The notes beneath the pieces were generated by a model. That model had not been told where the DNA came from, did not search any database, and was given only the letters and a program-made list of their open reading frames with translations. Below are positions 33,431-43,204 of a stretch of 64,000 nucleotides of DNA, piece after piece. Numbering within the stretch: the first letter of the stretch is position 1; every line of letters begins with the position of its first letter. Source of the DNA: Corinectria fuckeliana (taxonomy: Eukaryota; Ascomycota; Sordariomycetes; Hypocreales; Nectriaceae). Location of the stretch: assembly GCA_019137255.1 (NCBI GenBank), contig WPDH01000024.1, positions 62,001 through 126,000 of the forward strand. Reading direction: 5' to 3'. A program made the translations under genes and the position numbers.

Positions 33431-36400
33431 TGTAGAAGGGGTTTACTTGAGTGAGTGAGGGTGATGTGATGTTCCTCTCGATGTCAACTTTGGGGGGGAC
33501 GGCCGGGTTAATGGTACCGCCGTAGACAGATTTGTGACCTTGAACCAATTCGCAGTAAACGAATAAAAGCCCATTCAACATGCAAGGCCCAAGGACTAAT
33601 AATGAGTTCCAGGGGGCTTGGGGGGATCTCAATTACTAGCCATTTATACCGTCACTTTGCAAATGTGGTTTTTTTGGAACACGCATGAATAAAAATCCCC
33701 GAGCAGAGTCTTGTCCTAAACATTCCGAGGGCCTCTGTACAGTGAGTGGGTGGGAGTGAGTGGACCCCTCAGACCTAATGTCTCATCTGGTGGAACTGGG
33801 AAAATCTGGCCCTGTGAAATCACAGCGGAGGGACAAGGCCATTGGAGTACCTATCAGAATATCCAAACGAGCACCGTCGCCATGAACAAGAATGCTAGTC
33901 CATGTTTGCGCCCAGGGTTTGTGTTTCGAGGAATATGATGGACTTTTCTCTCGTAGTCTAGGCTGTCCTGTCCTGCTGATCTCGAATTCTCAAGCGGTAG
34001 GCTTCGTCAAGTGCCCAACCTGCCGTATGCTGTGGCTACGGGAGCACGAAGAGCCACTCGACTCTGGCCCCGATTCAGAGGCTGTTTCGGATGACGAAGC
34101 TGGAACTGTACTCTGCCCCCTCCCCGGGAAACTGCAGTCGAAGCCGAGACAGCCGGAGAGAGAGCGCTGAGGAGCTGCAACGTATTTATGAGCGACGACG
34201 TGTGCAGTGCAAGTGCAAACGCAAGGCGTCAGCCCGTTCTGTCAGTTACTCGATCAAGTGTCGAGAGAACCCAACCGCTAGCGCATACAAGACGATGCGA
34301 ACCTTCTTGAGGATCCCGTTGAGAACGATTTCCCAAGACTCCCCAAACGTCAGCCTGGCGCTCTACGTCTCCATCCTGCCAGGAGCTACTGGTTCGACTC
34401 CTCTCCGACACTGGTATCGTGGCCTACGAAAGATGGAGTAAAACATGGGGTGATGGAGGAATTGGGAATGAAGGATGGGGTGTCCGACCTGGAGTGTTGT
34501 GGGAGCATGAACAGCATGGGAGTAGACGCTTCGTGAGAAACTAGGTGATGATCCATTCCTTCGAGCAAACGCGGCTGATAACGACAGCTATGGACAGGCA
34601 GCGAGAGCACATCCTAGGCGGAATCCATTCGAGCTTTGTCGTCTGCCGGGGTAGACCGCAAGCAAGTGTCCGATAGCCTCAAGGCGTCTCTCGCAAAGCC
34701 GCAGCCGGCCACTCGACTTGCAAGTCTATTGACCGACGATATCAATTACTTCCCTCCCTTAGACTCCAGACAACGCGATGAACGGAACAACGAAGCTCCT
34801 CGCCCTGCTTTGCAGGAGAGTGAGCGACGAAGCGAGAGACGTATTCATCGGCGGCAAAACAGTCTCCATCAACAACACGCTCTGTCCTTGGCCCAATATC
34901 TAAGGGTGCTGGAGCTGTTTTCCTGCGAGAGCGCGCCAGATGGCACCGTCACTGGCTGCTGGGACGACTCGATGCTACTACATGCCACGCAGAGGTATAC
35001 CACGGGGGCTCCGCGTAGGGTGCAACTTGGCTCTTGCATCATCCTGGAGCCAATTCAACCATCGCGTCTTATAAACGGCAGAGGAGCTGTGTTTAAGGAT
35101 GCTAGCTATATAATATATCTGACCATCCTAGAGAAATCGCGCACCCACCAATCATCCACTATCCAGGGTGTGTCAAGGCTACAACACTGTACGTAGTTAG
35201 ACCTCCGTGACTGACGGACGGCCTTCCGGTGAGAGGAGAATCGCCGACCCGAAAGCTCCGGATATTGAAAGGTATATTGATAAGTCGCTCGCTCGTCCTC
35301 GGGCAGAAATGCTGATTTTGTAATTGCTGCAACGAGGACTCCAATACATGCTTCCGTGGTAATTGTGGCCTAGCCGGTTGCGGCCCAAAACGGAAACGTT
35401 TGGGGATGTACGGATACGGATATGCAAGAAACCCCCCCGGGGCGCGATGGGCTCTTAGCAATTCGCTATGCGTACGTAGTAATGCAATAACTAGCAGTTG
35501 CCATAAGATATCCACGTGTAACAAGTATTTGAGCACGGGGAGCTATTTAGCACCAATGATGAAATTAGAACAACACTATCCTGGCGAGAGTCATGGGCAT
35601 CAATCGGGTGACGACACTTGCAACGGTTTGGCGCACGGTGACTGTCTGCCAGTAGTAGAAGCACGAATACCGTAATCACTTCGTCACCAGCTACTTATGA
35701 CTACTGCCGGTGCTTCGCACATGGACACATGCGCGTCACGCAGCCCCACGAGAGGCACAATCCGGCCTGGGGAAGTGTGACTCGCAGCTCGGTGTGTTCG
35801 GCGTAGGCGGCAGGCTTCCCCTTGTATGCTTGTTTGCGGGCATTGCTGAGCCAGCCTCGTTGACTCGAAGCGAGTGGAGGCGGTCAATTGGGCCTAAACA
35901 GACAATATTATTCAGCTCAACTCAGCCTGGTTTGGCTGGGTGTTCTGCCTCCGGAAGCGTCCCGGGCTGTCGACCGATCAGTGGCTGATGTGGATATGTG
36001 ATTGGTTCATACCAGGGGGGACGCAAGGGGAATGGCTCACGCGCTGCTCGGCGAGGAATACTTGATAGGTGTAACGTTGTGTCTCTGGCAGTGCGCCAAT
36101 ATAAACAGTAAATAATTGTTGCTCGGCGTGGATGATGACGGGCTGTTAAAGCCAAGGTGGCGACGAACTCCAACGCCTCCAGGACAGCAAGTGCAGAGAT
36201 ACATGATTATTTGAATGGGCAAAAACGACTCTCCCACCGACCAGGCTGGGGGCGGGGCTGGACTGGGCAGGTATTATGAGAGATATGACCTGCCCAAGAA
36301 TAAGGTGCCTTACCTTTTGGTATGGCAGTCATTGACAGTAGGGCTGGGTGGCTGTGGAGGAGCCCATCTGAACAGCTGGCTACCTACCTCTACCTAGTCC

Positions 36401-36620
36401 CCTTGGGGCGGTGTGTGATGGAGACGGGATAGGATAGGACAGGAGCGTGTGAAGACCGTAGTGTGAGACTGTAAGTGCGTAAATGCGAATGTGAACGAAC
36501 TGGCTGGGAGAATGGAAGTTGTTGCGCCCGAGGCAACCGCAACATGTCCATGTGGTTTACGGTGATATGTGGCATTGGTAAGTACTATGGCGTTTGTGCC
36601 CAGCCACTCAGCCACTGACT
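33431..36620. other. Gene-poor stretch with weak ORFs
   Basis: No convincing gene. At 33990-34170 a plus-strand frame contains CPTCRMLW after a possible YAG acceptor, faintly like half of a RING finger. At 34636-35196 a 186-codon plus frame starts only at TTG and has no recognisable motif. These could be decayed genes. Confidence 0.4.
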
Positions 36621-36659
36621 GACTGACTGAGAATGTGGCAACACTTCCGCCTCACAACT

Positions 36660-37121
36660 CAGGCCGCCACCGGGCTCTCTCCGCTCTGCTCCGTCCCGCC
36701 GCCCGCCACGCACCGCCCACCCACATTCACTCACTGCCTTGCCCCTCCCTCCTCCCTCACCTCTTTTGATTTAACCTGCTTCTCTCTCCCTCTTCCCCCT
36801 TCCCTCTCAACCGTCGCAAAACGTCAAGATCGAGTCCTCATCCTTGACCCTCTCCCACCGCGCATCGCAGCTCCGTCGCAAATCACATCAAACCCAGCTT
36901 TCCGGCTTCCAGCTACCCATCTCGCTACCTCCCCGCTCCCCCGTCGCAAACCCTTTCGGCCGCTTTTCTCCAAACAGCTTCGCTCCGTCGCACAAACACA
37001 CGCACTTCCCCGTCCAGTCCACTCCACTCACAGCGAGGCGCTATCCCAGCCAGCGGTCGCTGAACACATCCTCCATATTACAAAACCCATTTCCCAAGGT
37101 CACCCCGCTACCTCCGAGTTT
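36660..37121 (+). promoter_or_regulatory. Pyrimidine-rich leader/promoter of eIF1
   Basis: The plus strand is strongly C/T-rich over several hundred bases just upstream of the eIF1 start (runs such as CTCCCTCCTCCCTCACC and TTCTCTCTCCCTCTTCCCCC). CT-rich leaders are common upstream of strongly expressed fungal translation genes. A transcript start inside it is likely but not locatable from sequence alone. Confidence 0.5.
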
Positions 37122-38065
37122 ATGTCCATCGAAAATCTCAAGACCTACGGTACGTCCATCCTTTGCCCGGTCCCATCTTGTATCCCATCGCTTCCCGTCC
37201 TATCCCATCCCGCCCGTCACACTGCCGACTTCTTTCGGCTTCCATGCTACTCCCTCTCGTCACACCGTCACTCAGCCTCCTCTGCATCGCTGCATCGCCT
37301 TGGCTCGCGTCGGCTTGCCTGCACCGACCGACTGGTGTTGCTTCGTCCCAGCAGCTGTAGCGATTTTGCGTACATCATCGTGTGTACCTGCATTTGCTGC
37401 CGCCAAGCCACATCACACATCATCGCGACCCCGCGCCAGTCCCCAATCCACATCCCACCTCCCCTGCTCCCCTCCTTCTTGGACCCGGACCCGGACCCCT
37501 AATAGCAATCCCGAATTGATACTAATTTTGCTCATCGATAGACCCCTTCGCCGAAGCCGACGAAGACACAGGAGAAACCAAGCAGACGCAGAATTACATC
37601 CATATACGCATTCAGCGTACGTTGCCCTCACCTGGCGTCGCATCGCGTTTCCCCCCACCAGAAAGCATCTCACAAACCCCTCACGTCGGTCTTGATTTCT
37701 GGTCATGGGTTACGCGCCGCTTCGCTGCAGCCTCTCGTCGACATGCTCCCCCGCTGACATACACTTGCAGAGCGTAATGGACGTAAGACTCTGACCACTG
37801 TCCAGGGTCTCCCAAAGAAGTTTGACCAGAAGAAGATTCTCAAGGTCATCAAGAAGAAGTTCGGTATGTGCTTCTTCCGCTACTCGACTCGGACCTCGAC
37901 GCTAACCACGTGACAGCTTGCAATGGCACCATTGTCAACGATACCGAGATGGGCGAGGTGATCCAGCTCCAGGGTGATCAGCGCAAAGATGTTCAGGAAT
38001 TTCTCATCGACAAGAAGGAAGGCCTGGAGCTAGATGCCAAGACCATCAAGGTCCACGGCTTCTAA
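37122..38065 (+). CDS. SUI1: Translation initiation factor eIF1 (114 aa, 4 exons)
   Basis: eIF1 binds the 40S subunit near the P site and enforces start-codon selection. Exons 37122-37149, 37542-37616, 37771-37863 and 37917-38065; 345 nt, all phases agree, 114 aa being the usual fungal length. The first exon encodes MSIENLKTYG. The second gives DPFAEADEDTGETKQTQNYI and ends HIRIQ, completed by QRNGRKTLTTVQGLPKKFD in the third, the conserved SUI1 core with the N-G-R-K and KKILKVIKKKFACNG segments. The end is KEGLELDAKTIKVHGF. Donors are GTACGT, GTACGT and GTATGT; acceptors are ATAG, GCAG and ACAG. Intron 1 is 392 nt, unusually long beside the other introns here (154 and 53 nt), and may hold regulatory elements. 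Confidence 0.97.
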
Positions 38066-39194
38066 AGCTCTGCATGCCCCGTCGTCCTGTCAACATCAGC
38101 CGTTCCCGGGCTCGTTGGCGCGGATAGGACGTTGGGACGCATAGCCTCAGGCTTGTGCCTTTTCCGGACGTGTCCACGCGGACACCCCGAGGCTCGACGC
38201 CGATTACTTTAGGACGACGGGCATCCGCCATGACGAGCAGCGTCTCGGTGGGTTCTTTAATCTTGGAAGAGTAAAGAGTATCACTTTTGCACCCGCTCGA
38301 GGGCCATGGGCGAGAGCATACGCCATGGTCCCCCGTGCAAGAGGCTGGATAGACTACGGGCAAGGCATGACAGCAGTATCTGGCTTGTCAGTCACTCGTT
38401 AAGGCGTTATTCCCGGGCAAGCCTAGCAAGTAGTCTCAGGATAATACAACCGCGATTCCGAAATGATTCTCCCAGTGCACGTGACCTCACACAGCCACGT
38501 AAACAGGAATCTGTCCCACATCTCTGCAAACAGCCTTGTCTTCATTGTGGAAGGCTTAGACGCGTGTGTCGTTCTACAGTGGAGAGAGGCTTGCATACGA
38601 AGACGGGATGTCGCCGGTCGCAGGCTGGCCAAAGGAGGCTATGGAGGACAGAGGTAGCCTGTAGACCTAGTTCAGCTATTAAAACTAACAGTTCTAGCCA
38701 CATCGACAGACCCTCAATTCCTAGGTAGGTACGCAGGCAAGTTAGCATCGCTCGAGCAGGTGGGGTAATCTCGTGCTCTTACGTGCTGGGAAATTCCTGC
38801 AGGGAGGCCAAGAGGTTTCAGTCCGAGTGAGATACGGCCAAAGCGCGCCAATGTTGATCCGAAACGCCCAACTCGGCCATGTTCATGTTGACACCATCGA
38901 ACGCTATGTTAACTTGTGGAAAATGCAAGAATAGAGAGACGCTAGAGCCCGTATGAGTAAAGAGACAAACAGATGAAGACAAGGCAAGACAGACAGACGC
39001 CCAAGCCAGCGACGGTATAAAATAAAAATAAAAAACCAAGCAAACGACGCCGACGAATGTTGCCCCCAACTCCCAGAACAGAACCAAACAAGACCGACCC
39101 CAGACACCAAACAGAAAGCCAAGGGCGCCATACGTGACGCGCGGGCGGTTCCTCCCCCGTCAGCGCCAACCCATGGTATGTACTGGCACAGTAT
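38066..39194. other. Intergenic region
   Basis: No gene supported. Convergent 3' flanks of eIF1 (plus) and the polyQ/polyP membrane protein gene (minus). AT-rich sequence around 39015-39035 is a plausible 3' processing region for the latter. Confidence 0.5.
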
Positions 39195-40358
39195 TCACAA
39201 GTCGTCGTGCTCCAGGCCACCCCGGACCTGGGCGACAACACGCGAGGCCTCTTCCCAGGCGCGCCGACTGGAAGCGATTAGGGGTATCTGGGGGTAGTCG
39301 GGGACGTGGGCGTGCATGTGGGCCAGCAGCGTGACCATGCTGATGAAGGAGGCGATGGAGAAGACGTTCATAGAGGTGGACGTTTCCTTGCGGATGTTGA
39401 TCTGTTGGTGCGTGATGTGGTAGAGCACCGTCAGGGTCTGTCGTAGGCTGTTAGTTGGAGGCTCTGGTTTCCCGAGGAGTTGTGCCATGGTGAGGGAGGG
39501 GGTTGTGGAGAGGGCAACGCACCGTCGCAATGCCGATCCAGCCTGGGAGGAGCAGGCGAGGGTCCTGCCACCCGCCGGCCAGGGAGAGGACGCCCGAGGT
39601 GATGTATGCGTTGATGGCGTTGATGGTGAGGAGACGGACCATGGTGGCCTGGGGGGTGTAGTTGATGAGCCTGTAATCCGCCAGCCAGTTAGCCTCTCTC
39701 TCTCTCTCTCTCTCTCTCTGTGTCAGCCCCCAGACACGGCGAGATAAACTTACCATCGAGACATCAAGCAATCCGTAAAGAAGAACGACAGGTACCCCGA
39801 CGCAAAGCACTGTAGCCACGAGCAACCGAATCAGCACAGCACACACCATTTCGCCAGGTTCCGCCTCCCCGCAACGCAACGCACCCATATAGTGGCCAGC
39901 CCCGTCTCGGTCAGGGCGTAGCGCGCGTCGGCGTCGACGCTCGGCGGCGGGCCGGACCCTCCGGCGGCGGCGACGGGCTCCGGGCCGGGCAGCACGCGCA
40001 ACAGCAGCTGGAGCGCCGAGGGCAGCCCCCACCACAGGGCGGGCAGGATGGACACGAGGCGCAGGGCGAAGAGCCACGGGTGCCACGGCGGGGGCACGTT
40101 GAGGACGACGGCGACGCGGGGCTGGAGGAGGGACGGGTGGACAGGCGAGGAGGACGTCGAGGCTGTCGTGGGAGGGGGGCGGGACGATGACGAGGAAGTA
40201 TGCGGCGGTGGCGGTGGTGCTGGCGGTACTGGTGCTGGTGCTGGTTGTTGTTGTTGTTGTTGTTGCTGGTGTTGTTGGTGTTGGTGTTGCTGGTGGTGTT
40301 GCGGTGGAGGAGGATGGCCTGTGGAAGAGCCCCTGCGGACGGGCGAGGAATTGGCCAT
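39195..40358 (-). CDS. Multi-spanning membrane protein with polyQ/polyP N-terminus (306 aa, 4 exons)
   Basis: Exons on the minus strand: 40358-39885, 39809-39754, 39670-39523, 39437-39195; 921 nt, phases agree. Donors GTGCGT, GTAAGT, GTGCGT; acceptors ACAG. Residues ~1-75 are low complexity: a His/Gln segment with a run of eight Gln encoded by a GTT/CAA repeat, a Pro/Ala stretch and Ser runs. Hydrophobic helices follow near WLFALRLVSILPALWWGL, IWCFASGYLSFFFTDC, LLTINAINAYITSGVLSL and FSIASFISMVTLLAHMHAHV, giving about four membrane passes. The C-terminus is soluble and ends GLEHDDL. The layout is like uncharacterised fungal four-helix integral membrane proteins. The second intron carries a CT microsatellite (about 39692-39718). 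Confidence 0.82.
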
Positions 40359-41376
40359 CTCTCGCGCAGGTCAAGCCATCAGGGGTAGACGAGAGGGTAA
40401 AAGAAAAGAAAAGAGGAGGAGGGATGAAACCGGGCCAGTCAAAAAGAAAAAGAAGAGGAAAAAATAGACGGATGTGCCCAAGGAGAATAGGAGGGGCCAA
40501 GCGAGGAATTGGGATTACGCATTACGCATTACGCATTAATGAGATTTCGTGATGGCGTCAAAGGAGGAGGAGGAGGAGGAGGAAGAGGAGGAGGGAAGCT
40601 TGCCTGAGCGAGCCGAACAGGTGGAGTTTAGTTTACAAGCAAGCGCTGTGGGCTGCCGGAGCGAAGGGAGGATCCGCCCAATGGGGACTGGCGGCACGGC
40701 GTCCAGTGGGTTCCTGGGTTAGGGGATTGAAAACTGGACGGATTCATCGTCAATTCGTACCTAGACTAGGTACCTTATTACCGTAACTAAGTACTACGAC
40801 GTTACAACTCAGGGTCTGTTCTGTGTCAGTAGGACTGGACAGTGCTGCCGCATGGCCAACGTGGATCATCTGGATGGACTCGCCCGGGACGCAGCAAGCT
40901 GGGCAGCGGCGCAAATACAGCCTCATCTCATTCTGCTACCATGCTCCGAGCCAAGCCGAGCCAAGGACATTGAATCGAAAGTAATTGAATTGAGTCCAAT
41001 CTAGGTAACCAACTCCGCCCAATGCAAGCTAATAGGAACACTTCGCACAAGCTCTGTCTAAATCTAACCCCCAATGCCCGTTTCGTCTAGTCAATGATAA
41101 CCCGAGCCACGTTATTATTTCCATGCCCAAATAAAACAAACAACTCCACCCAAGACCCGACCGTTGGGAAATTCATTACTGGGAAAGCCCATTAAATCCA
41201 TCACCAGTACCGTGCCTTGTTGGCCAAAATTGAAGCAAATGAATCCGCCCAAAACTAATGCCAATTGTATCCGCCCGAGACAAAGCAACCAAACTCCCCC
41301 CACCCCCTCTATTAGCACCAATCCCTTGGTCCCGTCCCAGTCATCAAGTGCGAAAACCATGCGACAGATTCAACCG
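40359..41376. other. Intergenic region
   Basis: No gene. Contains a GAGGAG repeat at about 40560-40600, an ATTACGC repeat (three copies near 40513-40534) and the promoter of the membrane protein gene. The 41150-41370 part is the 3' flank of the acidic 590-aa gene. Confidence 0.5.
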
Positions 41377-43204
41377 TCATGAGAATGCTTCGGTGCCAGC
41401 ATCCACGTCAAGGATACCGACCGCGACCGGAGGAGCGCGAGGAACTGCCCGGGAGCGAGGAACAAGACTCGTCGGGGTTGCCGCCCAACGCTTCCCCCCC
41501 GTGCTGGGCGAGGGCGGGCTGTTGCGTCTGGATCGCTTCGGCTGTTCTTCTCCGTCGCTGTCGTCGGTGAGAGCTCGTTTTGGAGCCCTGTCGGTGAGAG
41601 CATAAGAGACTTCGGCTTGTGAGGGCTGCGTCTGCTGCGAAGAAGCGGGGGAGGCCGGAGTAGAGGAGGCCGGAGTAGAGGAGGCTGAAGCGGAGACGGC
41701 GGTTTCATCGCAAGTCAGCTCGGGGCATTCTTCGTCGCCGACGACCTCTTTGGCGGTGTGCTTGTCGCTGACATCCTCGTCACCAGGCTCGTCCTCGCCG
41801 AGATCCATTTCGTCGAGTTCCTCCCCACTAGCATCCTCGTCGCCGAGAGGCCCGTCAACGAAATCGTCACCGAAGCGACTGTCGTGGTCCGGATCCTCGC
41901 AGAAGGTTTCCCCGTCGCTGACGTCTTCGTCGCTGACGTCTTCGTCGCCGAGGTCCTCGTTGCTAGAGTACCCAAAGTCGGACTCCCGCTCGGAGCTGTC
42001 TGCCGGGTCCTCGTTCTCCCGGTCCGCCTCGCCCGCCATCTCTTGCCGGACGTGAAACGCTTCGTTCCGAACCCAGCCCAAGAGATGGCTCTGGCGGTGG
42101 GCTTGGCGCCGCAAGGCCCGGTACGAGGCCGTCTTGGAGAAGAAGGCCTGCACCGCCGTTCTCCGGTGCACGAAGACGTCGTATGCGCGAAAGATGCGGA
42201 ACAGCTCCATCTCGTAGTCCTGCTGCTGCCTGTACGCGGCGAGACTGTGCGGAACGGGATGGTCGGCGGCGGCTCGCCTGGCCGTCATCATGTCGTAGCC
42301 TGCGCCCTCGACCCGGTGGCGCTTGTGCAATGCGTCGGCTTCAAACTCCACCTTGAACTGGGCGCTCTCGACCCATCCGCGCGTCTCGTGCTCGCCCAGG
42401 ACCCCGGCGTTCTTCAGCTTCCTCCACTGGCGCTCGTATGACGCCTCACGAGCCCTGTACCCCGCGACCATGAGCTCGTGGCGATGGAGCTCGAAGGCCA
42501 GGTATTCGTACCAGGTGGACAGCTTGTCTTGCTGCTCAACGTCGTACTTCAGTTCCAGCTCGTGGGGGCCGAGGTAAAACGTCAAGCGAACGCAGACTTT
42601 CTCGGTGTGCTTGTGCATCCTGTTCCGAAACTTCCATCTGTCTGCGACCTGCCGCTTGCGGAACGCCTCCCACGCCGCCCATTGACCTTCAAACACGGCC
42701 CACCGGTCCGAGTTCAGCTCGGGGAAATCGCCCTGCCAGATCCACAGCACGGCGGCGTGCCTCCTTGGCCACCTGGAGACGACTCCCATCAGGTCAATGT
42801 TGTACCAGGGCCGTCCGCCGCTGCGGGTGAGCAAGCGGTGGTAGTGCCTTTCGCAGCGCATCAGGACCTGGCGTCGGCTCTCGGCGTCGAGGTCCACGAG
42901 CCGCGCGGACAAGGCCAGACTGCCATGGGGGGGTGGGGGGCTCTGGGGGGGGCTAGATAGTCTGCACTCGGAGGCGAGGTGGAAGAGTCGAGTTGTGGCG
43001 TCTTTGAGAGTGACGGGGAAAGACAGCCGTATGCCCGTGGTGTTCTGATGGAGGGCCGTTCTCGCCTGAGAGGTGGTGTCCCTAGGAACGAGGTTAGTGA
43101 ATCGAAGCAAGGAGAGAGCGAGGCGGCCTTTTGTACAGTATCTGAGCAAATTCGGTAGGATAGGTACGCCATCTCGGCGGCCTTCCTCTCAAGCGGTCGG
43201 ACAT
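41377..43204 (-). CDS. Acidic unrecognised protein (590 aa, 2 exons)
   Basis: Exon 2 is 43081-41377; its open frame continues upstream with no ATG, so a first exon is needed. The best model is exon 1 43204-43137 (MSDRLRGRPPRWRTYPTEFA) and a 55-nt intron starting GTACAA, with CTAAC before TAG, giving 1773 nt in phase. The donor is not ideal. Residues ~60-360 are basic, Trp/Tyr/Arg-rich and probably helical (WAVFEGQWAAWEAFRKRQVA, YEYLAFELHRHELMVAGYRA). Residues ~370-470 are very acidic with repeated GDEDVSDEDVSD-type units. A tail with a TPASSTPAS repeat and a KRSRR basic motif could be a nuclear signal. No family recognised. Confidence 0.72.

Noticed and set aside
32627..33454. 275-codon plus-strand frame and other long frames over 32694-33632
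   Set aside because: Shadows of TRM44 in other frames; TRM44 itself has clear AdoMet-binding motifs.
36633..37695. Two overlapping 280-290-codon plus frames
   Set aside because: They are translations of the C/T-rich leader and first intron of eIF1, rich in Ser/Pro/Leu as expected for pyrimidine tracts.
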